Source: a candidate division Zixibacteria bacterium CG_4_9_14_3_um_filter_46_8
GTDB taxonomy: Bacteria; Zixibacteria; MSB-5A5; UM-FILTER-46-8
Reading direction: 5' to 3'
NCBI GenBank assembly: GCA_002791595.1
Contig: PFXJ01000024.1
Coordinates: 33,339-69,249, forward strand
Length of the DNA: 35,911 bases
The position numbers and the translations under genes were made by a program. Below, piece after piece: positions 26,012 to 35,907 of the stretch (positions within the stretch are counted from its first letter, which is position 1; each line of letters opens with the position of its first letter). Below the pieces are notes generated by a model that saw only the letters and a list, made by a program, of their open reading frames with translations, was not told where the DNA came from and did no database searches.

Positions 26012-29000
26012 TCAGCGGCTGAAGCCAAGGTAGTAGTATCCGGCCCAGTAATAGGGATGGGATCTGCCGGAATCAATGATTTCTTTCTGGGTTTTAGCAA
26101 GAGCATTCTCCGGACTTGAGCTCTCGATTTCCTGAAGGAATCTCTTGAGAAATATGCCGCGTTCAAAATCATTATAATTCCAATAAGGCAGAATAATGCC
26201 GCTTAACCCGCTGCATAATAACACTCGCCATAGCAGAATGGCTTGATCAGGTGGAAGAATCGTTGGCAGGCTGTTTCCGCCGTCAAATTCAAATATGAAA
26301 CCGTTACCATTTCGATTCTCCACGAGCCAAGCCAGATCAACCATTGCGGTGTCAGAACCAGTAGGAGCGCCCCCCAGAGTATAGTTGAGCGGCTGACCAT
26401 CATTGGCAAAAATACCAATGTCGGAGATGATGAAAGGCGGCGTTTGGGTTTCGAGTAAATGCCGGAAATCCTGGCCGCGGCGCATCGGGTAGGTCCTTCG
26501 GACTTCCTGACGAGCTAAAGCTTTTTTCCAAAAGCCATCTTGAAGTGTTCTTTCATCCTCATCGGGAAGCAAATAAGCTATCCCGTCGAAGCTCTCATGC
26601 CTTATGTCCTCGTTCCTAATGTAAATGTCATAAATTGATGGTATTACATTTATAGTCATCGTTGCTGAATCAGCCCCCATCCATTTCGGAATCAAGCAGC
26701 CAAATGGCAGGCCCGCGATACTACCATTGGGGATAATGGCTATTTTTCTGTAGCCTTTAAGTTCATTTTCTAATCCGGCGATCAGGAATGAGCATAGCAA
26801 TGAATCCAATCTTCCTGCTTGACCAAGCGATGTGATAGCGGAAGAATATTGGCGCGTTAAATCCGAAAAATTAAGAGCAGTCGTGGAAACGGCACCTTCG
26901 ACACGAGCGCCATCAGTGAAAAATCTATAGAGCTTGTTAGCATCGATGAAATAAGCTAAGGCACAGGAGCCTTCAAGGGCTTGAGCCATGGGAGTCATTT
27001 CTAATGAAGGGACCGCGAACAAGAGAAAGACCGTTGGATAGGCAGACCTGATGGCAGAAAGTGATGCAAAATATTGGCTTCGGTGATTACCCAATTCATC
27101 GAGAGATTCCCACAAGGAGTCTATCTTTGAATCGTGGCTCCTATTGATTAAGGAGTAATATTCGATCTGGGAGGCGGTCAATTGAGATGCCAGCGAATCA
27201 AGCCGCGCATCCTTAAATCGATAGCGATGGCTTGCCAACAGCGACGTTTGAGAATATTGGAAGGATTTCTGGAAGTTCTGCAATGATGTTTGATAATTCC
27301 CATTAGAAAACTGGACCGCCGCCAGAAGACGATAGGCATCTGCGGGATGATAAGGCAGACGTGATCTCAGCAGTTCTCCTTCGGGAATTACCGGAATGGA
27401 ATCAAGTAAAGTTACGGCTTTCATCAGCGCTTCCTGTGCAGAAGCAAGATCGTTCTCATTATAAAAGCATCTTGCCAGAAGATAGGAATACCGCCACTGC
27501 AATTCCTCAAATACCCTGGAAGTCGAAGTAGTCAACGTTTCATTGAGATATTTTATAGCATACTTGAATTTGCCGTTGGATTCCAGGATCGAGGCGTAGA
27601 TCAGATGATACTTCATCCGAAGGAATTCATTCTGAGTTGAAGTTATCAGAAAATTGGCCTGCGTCAGAAACTCCATGGCGGAGCTCAGATTGCCTTCGTG
27701 GGCGATGGCCAATGACAAATCGAGAAGCGATTCTATACGCTCACGGAGATTACCCTTCCCCTCCTGGGGAATGGTGATAGCCAGCCTTAAGAAATCGACC
27801 GCTTTGCCATATTGTTTTTCCCGTAAATAATACCTTCCGAGATTATCAGAAAAAACAGCACGGTGCAAGTGAGACTTCAAGGAATCTGCCTCGGCAAATC
27901 CATTAATCAGCAGTTTTTCGCCCTCACCTTTGTATCCTGAATATATTTTAATTGCTGCTTTTGTCAAAATGGCATCGAGGTAGCCATTAGCGATTCCCCG
28001 GTGTTGGCTGTAATTGGCGGCAAAATCAGCCAAAACCTCTGCCGAATCATAATCTCCTACCGCCCATTTCACCGAAGAGAGAATCTGGGCGCATCGGGCC
28101 GCATTCGCGGAATCGTTGGCATTGCGATACAGGTCGCAGGCGGTTGTAAGATAGCCTTCAGACCGAAGATAACGAAATTGCTTAAAATGCGCCAACCCCA
28201 ATAATTGGTATGCCGCCGCTCTATCCGGGGATGAGAGCGAATCGAAAATGGCCACAGCGATTTGCAGGGCGGATGCGGCTTGACGATAATCACCGGAATT
28301 GATGAGTATCCGTCCACGTATGAATTCGGTGGCGGCATATTCTTTTCCCTTATAATCGGGAGGGAGGTTCGCCAGGGCGGTGTCAATCGCGGAAAGCGCC
28401 AATTCATATTTGGCGCCTGAGTCATAAAGCGAGGCAACATTTCTGAATCCGATGGCGGTTTCCAGCGAATCAGTCTTATCACTGGCAACAGCCATATATT
28501 GGCGTTGATAACCGGCGGCAGACTCAAAAAAACCTCCGCTATTGGCAATGTCACGAAGAAGCAGTAATACTTTGCCAATGCTATGGGTATCTCCCCGGGA
28601 TTGGGCTAATTCGAGGACCTGCTTTTGATATTTCTCGGCAATTCGATAATTGGCGGCCTTGAAAGCTGAGAAAACCACTCGCTGCAACAGAACATCAGTT
28701 TTGGCTGGCTCGAGGTTCAATCTGGGCGAGAGTTGGTAAGCCTTTTCGAAATACTCCAGGGCATCTTCCCAGCTCTCCTCTTTAGCGGAAATATTGGCTT
28801 TAAGCATAATCTCGCCGAACTGTTGCTGGGCGAATGTAATCTCCTGTGGCTTATCCATCCCACGAAAACCGATCTGTTCGAATCCAGCCCAGAATCGGGA
28901 ATCGGGATACCTGTTTCGAAATTCATTTTTGGCGCTCCCAAGCGCAGTCGCCACGTCGGAAACCGATAACTTGGGCACGAGCAATTCCAAAAAGCGATTG

Positions 29001-32000
29001 AAAATCGAGTCAGGTATCGTCCATCGGGAAATCACCAATGAGGAGGAACCGGCATAATTGAAAACCGCTTGAAAAATGGGAAGCATCTCTGCCCAGTCGA
29101 TGTCATTGGAATTTCTAAGGATCACAGCTTTGCAATTCAATCTGTATCTGAGGAGTTCACTTAACTGGGGGCTGATTTCCATGGGCATAACGAGCCTTGA
29201 GCCCAGGGGGTAGTCGTCTTTTGCCTGGATTCCCCCTCCGAATATCAATACACCATAATTAGTCAGAGCATCCGGAATGCTGTCTGCGCTGGCTACGAAA
29301 TAATCGGGAATCGCAAAGCTTGATAAATCCGATTTTGATGGAATGACCATAATCTTCGGCGAAGGGACTCGGCGGTTCTGATATCCGTTAAGGATCATCG
29401 ATATACTCGATGAGATGGAATAATCGCAAATATCCAGCAGAGCCGTTTCACCATCATTCAGCGCGGAGAAAGGTATCTTTGAGAGAATCTGGTCCGGGAT
29501 TATGTAAACATGGCTTCTGTCCTCAAGGCGAGCCCTATGGTCATGAATCAATAAATCAAAAAGATATTTTAGATGATCGTTGACAAACGGATCGCCCATG
29601 GAGTCTTGCAGGGAATTTATTATGTTACTCAGTGAGCCGATATTTAACGGTCGAAATGAAAACTCGATGGTGTCAGCATCGATATACCAGATACCGAGGC
29701 CATCCTTGAATAGGCGGTAGTCCAATATGCAGCTTTCCTGGCCCAGCACTGTTTGGAGCAGTAATGTATCGGGTACCGATGGATAAACCATTGGTACCAG
29801 CGCCGGAAAATCGGATTTAATCCTTGCGAGAGTATTATCCAACTCAGTTCGAATATTGCCAAGCTCGATATTTAGGGAATCGGCCGCCTTCAATGCGGCG
29901 GCATCTTTCCTGATTTCAAGGGCACGTATCATCGATGTTAATGAATCGACCATCTGATCGAAATATCTTATATTCTGCCAGTACACTTTATGGAGTTCGC
30001 TCCGGAATTCGCGCAGAGGATAGCGCGAGAATTCGCCGGCTAAGGTCATAGATCTATACAGTTCGACGGCGTTGAGGGCTTCATCTGGCTCCCCAGAATC
30101 AATGAGCTTCTTGAGATAGGCTGAGTAATATTCATTGAGCTCCGGCAACTCCTCGCGAAATGCGAAAGGATTCTTGCCGCCGCGCAAATTCCGCATGATC
30201 TTCACCGCATCTTCCAATGCCGCCAGCGATGAATTGGGAACGGGATCAGACAATCCTTTTATCATAAACACTCGCCAGAGAATATCGCTGAATCCATTTT
30301 CAACCGCGAGGTCCCGCGCCTGGATTAGTGAATTCTGCGAATCTATTGAAAGGCCCAGATCAAAATAAATGGTCGCAAGATTCAAATTGATTGCGGATAA
30401 ACCATATTTATTCTCCAGCCGTTTGGCCATAATGGCCGCGGATTGAAAATGGAGTATGGCCTTTTTCAGTTCAATGCCGAAATTGGCCATTTCTTGATGC
30501 CCAATAACTGCGGCGGAGGCAGGGCCATCGGCATTGATGAGCTTAAATTCATATCCCCTGGTGATTTTCCCGGCATCATTATGGAAGCGTGAATAAATCC
30601 AGGCCCCGATGGCACAATGAAGATACATCTTTAATGCCGAAATATCACCGGGCAGTTTTTCAAGAGACTCTGATAGGTTGCTTTCTATACCAGATATGAT
30701 CGGGGGATCGACCCTTAATGCCAAGCCGGGATAGGCCAGAAAGAGATTGCAGAGATTGATGGCATTAGTTGCGGCGCCGGAGAGTATTTTCGCCTCTTTG
30801 GAGATATTCATAGCCTTATAAAAATAGGCAAAAGCCGAATCAGGATTGCCGGCATTTTGATAGAGATTGCCCAGGCGATTGGAAGTAATCGCCATTGATT
30901 TTCGGTCTCCGACTTTCATCTCCGATTGCATTTTAGCTTTGAAATAAAAGGCGGCGGCATCAATATCTCCCTGTCTTACATTACTTTCAGCCTCATAATT
31001 TCTAAGGAGCCTTTCGCTGATATTGAAGGGAAACCCTTTGGGATAAAAAGAGCCTCCGATTTTGAACTCCTCCAATTCGGCAATCTGAAAATCAACTGGG
31101 AGCAATGGCAACCTTCCCAGAAGCAGGCCGGAGGTTTTAAGGTCACCGATGCTTCCCAGGGAAATATAGATCGAGTCGGATTTTGAGGCAGATTCCTCGC
31201 ACCTGGCATTTTCCATATCAATAAAGCTGACAGTCGCCAGAGCTTTCAGCATCTCCGCCTCGTGGTGTAAATCGGAACGGGATTTATAGATCTCAAGGGC
31301 AAGTTCGAAATAGCGTTGGGCATCATCGAAATTCTCGTCGGCCAAATACACAAAGCCCAATTTTTTAAGGATCTGCAAGCGGAATTGGGCATCGGACTTT
31401 TCCTCGGCGATTCGTAATAACTCCTGGAAGCACTCCGCGGCCACTTTCATGCTATCAATCTGCAGCGCGGCCTCCCCCAAATTCCATAAATAATCGTTCA
31501 GCAGTTTGCTGTCTCCACGGTGATCGACAAAATCACGGCAGCTCCGATAATAAGAGAATGCCTGCGAGAATTGGCCGATATTGAAATAGCCGGTGGCGGC
31601 ATTGAGCTCGAGGCTATGTCTTAGCGCTTTGGGCGATCCCGGATTCAGGTTGCTGATACCAATGGAGGCGATATCGATAGCTCTTTCAGAGAACCCAGAT
31701 TCATCAGGGGCGATATCTCCCTTTTCGAATTTGAGATAAACCTCTCCGAGGGCGACATAGGGGAAAATCCATTCGAAGTATTCATCATTGAGGTTCTCCA
31801 ATAACCTCCGTGAACGCCTGAGTTCACTCTTGCTCCCCTTCGCGTCATAACGTTTCAGTGACACGAGGGCGCGGCCATACGTTATTCCTCGATTCTCGCC
31901 TATTGCTATTTCGAGCGAGTCATAAAATTCCTGCGCATAATCAAGGCCATTCTTGAGCGCACAACTCATCACGAAGCCCCAATGGCAGTCACCCCTGTCT

Positions 32001-33994
32001 GGAAATTGCCTGATCATTCCCTGGAACGAATTCTGGGATTTGTCATAATCATTTTCCTCGAAACTTGAGGAGGCCGCGTTCAAGAGATATTCATACAATT
32101 CATTTCCGGCTTGCAGACGCACCTCGTCAAGCGCATCTTTGGATTTCATCAAGGAATCCAACTCCGCGAGGCCTTCATCGGCCGCGCCGGTGGCAATTTT
32201 CGTTTTTGCGGATAGCAGTCTGGCCTGTTGGCTGTATGACAACTGCTCGGGGCAAGAGATAAAAACCGTTGCGTACTGGTCGATAGCCGAGTAAAAATTC
32301 CCGCTCTCCTCCAATACCTTCGCGATATTAAATTTACCCGCCGCCCGCAGCAGCCTTATATCGGGAAAAGATTCCATCAAATGACGCATACCAACAATGC
32401 GATCATTGGGCGGGAGATCGGCATATTGATTGAGAGCGTAAGCCACCGCGCTGTCCGCAAAATCCTGACGGTCAGGATGACTGGCAATGACCCGGAGATA
32501 ATTGGAAGCGTTTGAGAGGCGATCATCGGGATTGAGAACACTGTATAAGTCTCCCATACGGAGAATCGCCCGGCACGCTGTTTCGTCATTGACTGCAAAA
32601 CTATCAATCACTGTTTGAAATGATTTCAATGCTTCTCTGAAATTGCCATAACGAAACAGGAGAATTCCAGCTGTATAATGCACTTCGGAAACTGTTGCCG
32701 GCTCGTCTCCGGACTCCTCGCGCATTTCGGCCAACGAATTCAGAGCTTTCTTCAGGGCAGATCTTCTATCGAGATCCCATTGCCGATTGGTTTCCAACTG
32801 CACTCTTTTAATGCGAGCCAGGAATTTGTCTGCGGGACGAAGGCTTATGCTGTCTGCAGCAGCCCAGGCCAGATCCGCCTCCCGGTAAAACCCCTCCTGC
32901 TGATAAATATCTCCGCATTTTATGATCGCTTTCGTTGAGCCATCATAAGCAGGATAAATAATCGCACAGGACTCCAAATATTGGATGGCGGCCAGACGAT
33001 CTTCCCTTTCACGAGATCTCGCCAATTCCATTCCGTATTGAAAAAGCGAGTCGGGGAAAGAGTATATCTTCAAAAGGATGGAAAGGTCGGATTTTGCGAG
33101 ATTTATTCCGCTTCGATCCGAAATAGTATAATATATCCATTTCGCTTGATGGTCAGGAACGGGATAATATACGGCATGGGGCTTAAATATGAATTTGACC
33201 GTTTGATGAGATCGCAGGTAATATCCGGAAATACAGGGGATATCATTAATCGTAAGCGCTCCATCTTTATCGGTATCTACACAATAGTGAGTAAAAAATA
33301 TGATGCTCCCATCGGATGAATATTGCGGGTTCATTACCGGACCGGGGCCAGTTTCTACATATTCGATTTGTCCAGATGAATCAGCGATAGCCAGCCGATT
33401 GTCGCCGCCGAGTCCGGTGGCATCGAGGGCGATAAACGCCAGGTGCCTGCCATCTGGTGACCAGCATGGACTGATGCCGCCGCCGGTGGTAATGCGTTTT
33501 ATAATCTCGCCATTTTTTAGGGCGATGAATACTTCAAGGTAACCGGTTTCACGGTCGGAACATAAGGCGATGTGTCGCCCGTCGGGTGAGATCGCCGGGT
33601 CAATGTCATATCCCTGGCGGTTGGTGATGCGATCGGTGGACTTGGTTTCAAGATTTAGCCTATAGATATCTCCCAGGGCATCATCACGTCGGGAAACGAA
33701 ATATAGCGACTTTCCCTCTTCATCATAGCAAGGACTGAAGTCAGCAGAGGAATGGGAGGTCACTGCCCTAGGAAGGCCTCGAGAGGTGGATTTCAGATAG
33801 ATGTTAAAATCGCCATCTCGGAAGGATGTAAATGCAATCCAATTATTGTCCGGAGAAATGGTCGGTTCAAAATCAACGGCAGGATGGCCGGTGAGTTTTA
33901 TCACCGCAGGAATCGGTATCGCCACCCCGGATTCAAAGGGCAATAGTAATATGAGTATTATCAGAAAACTTGGAAATTGAAGGACTTTAGGCAT
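26012..33994 (-). CDS. giant secreted propeller-TPR-CHAT-TPR-CHAT protein
   Basis: This is a 2,660-residue exported protein of unknown function. A signal peptide (FLIILILLLPFESGVA) leads to a TolB/PD40-type propeller (about 30-270; DFEPTISPDNNWIAF, DIDPAISPDGRHIAL, SPCWSPDGRHLAF) interrupted by a calcium-type loop DTDKDGALTINDIP. TPR-like helices run to about 1380. A CHAT-like domain follows (about 1395-1710; VYIIPDQILSKIPFSAL, VISRWTIPD, FWAGFEQIGF). More TPRs reach about 2310, then a second CHAT-like domain (IAIIPNGSIAGLPFGCL, terminal HPYYWAGYYYLGF). By eye the His and Cys protease positions are missing in both. The ribosome-binding site is weak. It is 9 bases after the YdbL-like gene and 50 before ftsK. 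Confidence 0.85.
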   Translation of the reverse strand: MPKVLQFPSFLIILILLLPFESGVAIPIPAVIKLTGHPAVDFEPTISPDNNWIAFTSFRDGDFNIYLKSTSRGLPRAVTSHSSADFSPCYDEEGKSLYFVSRRDDALGDIYRLNLETKSTDRITNRQGYDIDPAISPDGRHIALCSDRETGYLEVFIALKNGEIIKRITTGGGISPCWSPDGRHLAFIALDATGLGGDNRLAIADSSGQIEYVETGPGPVMNPQYSSDGSIIFFTHYCVDTDKDGALTINDIPCISGYYLRSHQTVKFIFKPHAVYYPVPDHQAKWIYYTISDRSGINLAKSDLSILLKIYSFPDSLFQYGMELARSREREDRLAAIQYLESCAIIYPAYDGSTKAIIKCGDIYQQEGFYREADLAWAAADSISLRPADKFLARIKRVQLETNRQWDLDRRSALKKALNSLAEMREESGDEPATVSEVHYTAGILLFRYGNFREALKSFQTVIDSFAVNDETACRAILRMGDLYSVLNPDDRLSNASNYLRVIASHPDRQDFADSAVAYALNQYADLPPNDRIVGMRHLMESFPDIRLLRAAGKFNIAKVLEESGNFYSAIDQYATVFISCPEQLSYSQQARLLSAKTKIATGAADEGLAELDSLMKSKDALDEVRLQAGNELYEYLLNAASSSFEENDYDKSQNSFQGMIRQFPDRGDCHWGFVMSCALKNGLDYAQEFYDSLEIAIGENRGITYGRALVSLKRYDAKGSKSELRRSRRLLENLNDEYFEWIFPYVALGEVYLKFEKGDIAPDESGFSERAIDIASIGISNLNPGSPKALRHSLELNAATGYFNIGQFSQAFSYYRSCRDFVDHRGDSKLLNDYLWNLGEAALQIDSMKVAAECFQELLRIAEEKSDAQFRLQILKKLGFVYLADENFDDAQRYFELALEIYKSRSDLHHEAEMLKALATVSFIDMENARCEESASKSDSIYISLGSIGDLKTSGLLLGRLPLLPVDFQIAELEEFKIGGSFYPKGFPFNISERLLRNYEAESNVRQGDIDAAAFYFKAKMQSEMKVGDRKSMAITSNRLGNLYQNAGNPDSAFAYFYKAMNISKEAKILSGAATNAINLCNLFLAYPGLALRVDPPIISGIESNLSESLEKLPGDISALKMYLHCAIGAWIYSRFHNDAGKITRGYEFKLINADGPASAAVIGHQEMANFGIELKKAILHFQSAAIMAKRLENKYGLSAINLNLATIYFDLGLSIDSQNSLIQARDLAVENGFSDILWRVFMIKGLSDPVPNSSLAALEDAVKIMRNLRGGKNPFAFREELPELNEYYSAYLKKLIDSGEPDEALNAVELYRSMTLAGEFSRYPLREFRSELHKVYWQNIRYFDQMVDSLTSMIRALEIRKDAAALKAADSLNIELGNIRTELDNTLARIKSDFPALVPMVYPSVPDTLLLQTVLGQESCILDYRLFKDGLGIWYIDADTIEFSFRPLNIGSLSNIINSLQDSMGDPFVNDHLKYLFDLLIHDHRARLEDRSHVYIIPDQILSKIPFSALNDGETALLDICDYSISSSISMILNGYQNRRVPSPKIMVIPSKSDLSSFAIPDYFVASADSIPDALTNYGVLIFGGGIQAKDDYPLGSRLVMPMEISPQLSELLRYRLNCKAVILRNSNDIDWAEMLPIFQAVFNYAGSSSLVISRWTIPDSIFNRFLELLVPKLSVSDVATALGSAKNEFRNRYPDSRFWAGFEQIGFRGMDKPQEITFAQQQFGEIMLKANISAKEESWEDALEYFEKAYQLSPRLNLEPAKTDVLLQRVVFSAFKAANYRIAEKYQKQVLELAQSRGDTHSIGKVLLLLRDIANSGGFFESAAGYQRQYMAVASDKTDSLETAIGFRNVASLYDSGAKYELALSAIDTALANLPPDYKGKEYAATEFIRGRILINSGDYRQAASALQIAVAIFDSLSSPDRAAAYQLLGLAHFKQFRYLRSEGYLTTACDLYRNANDSANAARCAQILSSVKWAVGDYDSAEVLADFAANYSQHRGIANGYLDAILTKAAIKIYSGYKGEGEKLLINGFAEADSLKSHLHRAVFSDNLGRYYLREKQYGKAVDFLRLAITIPQEGKGNLRERIESLLDLSLAIAHEGNLSSAMEFLTQANFLITSTQNEFLRMKYHLIYASILESNGKFKYAIKYLNETLTTSTSRVFEELQWRYSYLLARCFYNENDLASAQEALMKAVTLLDSIPVIPEGELLRSRLPYHPADAYRLLAAVQFSNGNYQTSLQNFQKSFQYSQTSLLASHRYRFKDARLDSLASQLTASQIEYYSLINRSHDSKIDSLWESLDELGNHRSQYFASLSAIRSAYPTVFLLFAVPSLEMTPMAQALEGSCALAYFIDANKLYRFFTDGARVEGAVSTTALNFSDLTRQYSSAITSLGQAGRLDSLLCSFLIAGLENELKGYRKIAIIPNGSIAGLPFGCLIPKWMGADSATMTINVIPSIYDIYIRNEDIRHESFDGIAYLLPDEDERTLQDGFWKKALARQEVRRTYPMRRGQDFRHLLETQTPPFIISDIGIFANDGQPLNYTLGGAPTGSDTAMVDLAWLVENRNGNGFIFEFDGGNSLPTILPPDQAILLWRVLLCSGLSGIILPYWNYNDFERGIFLKRFLQEIESSSPENALAKTQKEIIDSGRSHPYYWAGYYYLGFSR

Positions 33995-34003
33995 TATGCT
34001 ATA

Positions 34004-34606
34004 TTATTTTTTTATGATCCATTCGCCATTATCAGCCTGCACCATCCGACCGGGCTTTTCCTCCTGAAAATTTCGTTGAGCGAATATTTTTTCGATTTCA
34101 GGAAGATTTTCTTCGGTGAGATCTGCTCGGAGGGCAATTACCCTTAGCATTATGATTCGTCTGCCGCGGTTTTCTTCATCGAGAACTTCCTTCAATACGG
34201 CGGCATCAGGTGGCGGCAATTGAAATACCTTATCATTGAATTGATAGAGGTAGCCACGATTATCCTCGCCGAGAACCCCGATATCTTTGAATTTGTCAAC
34301 ATCATCGAGATTGAATCGGTGATTCGCCAACGCCGAAAGATATTCCTTCCGTCCCGATTCAACTTCAAGCCGGGGATGGTCGCTTCTATGAAGGGTATCA
34401 GGAAGGCCGATCGAATCCGGAGTATAAATACCTCCGCTGGCCGCCGGCAGAAATATCGATTTGGGTGAGAGTTCGTAATCCCCGAATAATTGGCGCTCAA
34501 GAACCGTTTTCTCGCCGGTGACAGTGATTTCGGGCGGCTTGACAGTGCATGAAGCTAAAACCAAAGGTAACGCAACAGGGATAATCAACATTAATCTATG
34601 GGTCAT
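34004..34606 (-). CDS. YdbL-like (DUF1318) lipoprotein
   Basis: The ATG at 34606 is preferred because AGGTGG lies four bases upstream; the ORF-track ATG overlaps that site. A signal peptide with lipobox LASC gives a lipoprotein. The C-terminal half has the DUF1318/YdbL pattern: IGVLGEDNRGYLYQF, EENRGRRIIMLRVIALRADL, and PGRMVQADNGEWIIKK. In enterobacteria YdbL is encoded with YdbH (AsmA-like) and the lipoprotein YnbE, and here the gene directly follows an AsmA/YdbH-like gene with a gap of a few bases. The N-terminal lipoprotein part may stand in for YnbE in a fused form (inference). Confidence 0.65.
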   Translation of the reverse strand: MTHRLMLIIPVALPLVLASCTVKPPEITVTGEKTVLERQLFGDYELSPKSIFLPAASGGIYTPDSIGLPDTLHRSDHPRLEVESGRKEYLSALANHRFNLDDVDKFKDIGVLGEDNRGYLYQFNDKVFQLPPPDAAVLKEVLDEENRGRRIIMLRVIALRADLTEENLPEIEKIFAQRNFQEEKPGRMVQADNGEWIIKK

Positions 34607-34620
34607 AATCCACCTCATAT

Positions 34621-35907
34621 TTATTCTTCAATAGGAGTGGCGGCAGCGGCTTTAAGCATTGTCTGGAGTTGCTTACGGTCGTATTCCACAGGCATAGTCA
34701 CCGCGCCAATTCTGAGATATTTGGCATAGAACGGCTGGTCCATATCAATGGTTGGGTTGATATTGCCGTGTTTAATCTTCATCGAAAATCTTTTGGGTTG
34801 ATAGCTCATATCTAAAAATAAAATTTTCCTATCGATTAACTTGCGTGTTTCGGCAATACTAAGATCTGTACCGGTGGGGTCGAGAAAATCCAGAAGCTTC
34901 CTGGTGGCGCGAGAACCGATCTTGGTAATATTTAATTGACCCTCCAGCTCGAAGTTGGACTGCGGATCCACGATTCCCCTTCCCACGAGAGAGATGTCCC
35001 CGCAAATATCCGCGCTCTGGGAGATAGTCTGGCTACCAGCCAATCTGTCGAAATTGACTCCTGATAATTGAAAATTGGCGGCGTAGCGCAGACTATCAGG
35101 TTTAATCTCGACTGCCCCAAAATCGATACTCTTGAGATCAAGATAAAAATCTCCGAGTAAATTTCCTCCATATACGTCTGAGAATAGCCTTCGACCGATT
35201 ATCCTGCCATTACCGACTTCGATGGTCAAATCGAAATTCTCGATATAAACCCGACCCGCCTCCATTCGCTCAAACGATAAACTGCCTTCAGTCTTCTCTC
35301 GCCGATAATATTTGCCCTTTTCATAATCCAAAAGGTTGAGGCCTGCGACCGCATTATCATTGCTTATCAGTCTGAGTTGCGGCAAGGCAATATCCTGTTC
35401 AAACGGGATGGATCCTGTGATCGATTCAATTGAAAACACTCCCGGCGAAATTACTGACAGCAGAAGAGGAGTCAACGAACCCCGCAGAGAGAGGAGACTA
35501 TCGTTCATTGCCAATTCCATTGTGGCCTGGAAACGTCCAGTAATGCCCACATTCTTCATAACCTCGACCGTATCCTTTGACTGAAATTCAATGCCGCTGT
35601 TCATCGTCATAGTTGGCGAATCGCTGACAATATAATTGCCCCTGGAAACTATATTTAGATGATGTGATTTTATGCCCATTGTGGCATTCTCCCAGGAGAA
35701 AGTGGAGTCACGGTACGCCAATGAAGTCTGCCCGCTGATATCAGCGAAAGGGAGCATCAGAGTGTCTTCAAAGGCAAATCTCATTATTCCGAAATTGCAT
35801 TTAGCCTTGAAATTATCATCAATGAGGTCAAATTGGGTAATCAGTTGTATGTCCTGAGCATTGAATGAATATAGCTCGACCGCGGCAGTGTCCATTTTCG
35901 ACTTCAT
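34621..35907 (-). CDS. YdbH/AsmA-like envelope protein, truncated by window edge
   Basis: The frame is open to the right edge, so the apparent ATG at 35907 is probably internal and only the C-terminal 428 residues are seen. The sequence is mostly long amphipathic beta strands (GNLLGDFYLDLKSIDFG, NFELEGQLNITKIGSR). It ends with a pattern typical of AsmA/YdbH C-termini: LLDFLDPTGTDLSIAETRKLI, then MSYQPKRFSMKIKHGNI. Such proteins are proposed to form hydrophobic grooves that move phospholipids between inner and outer membranes. The adjacent YdbL-like lipoprotein supports YdbH over AsmA itself. Confidence 0.65.
   Translation of the reverse strand: MKSKMDTAAVELYSFNAQDIQLITQFDLIDDNFKAKCNFGIMRFAFEDTLMLPFADISGQTSLAYRDSTFSWENATMGIKSHHLNIVSRGNYIVSDSPTMTMNSGIEFQSKDTVEVMKNVGITGRFQATMELAMNDSLLSLRGSLTPLLLSVISPGVFSIESITGSIPFEQDIALPQLRLISNDNAVAGLNLLDYEKGKYYRREKTEGSLSFERMEAGRVYIENFDLTIEVGNGRIIGRRLFSDVYGGNLLGDFYLDLKSIDFGAVEIKPDSLRYAANFQLSGVNFDRLAGSQTISQSADICGDISLVGRGIVDPQSNFELEGQLNITKIGSRATRKLLDFLDPTGTDLSIAETRKLIDRKILFLDMSYQPKRFSMKIKHGNINPTIDMDQPFYAKYLRIGAVTMPVEYDRKQLQTMLKAAAATPIEE

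Noticed and set aside
28069-28578. 169-residue minus-strand ORF inside the giant gene
   Set aside because: It is an alternative frame of the TPR region on the same strand, with Pro/Arg/Trp-rich composition and no plausible start context.
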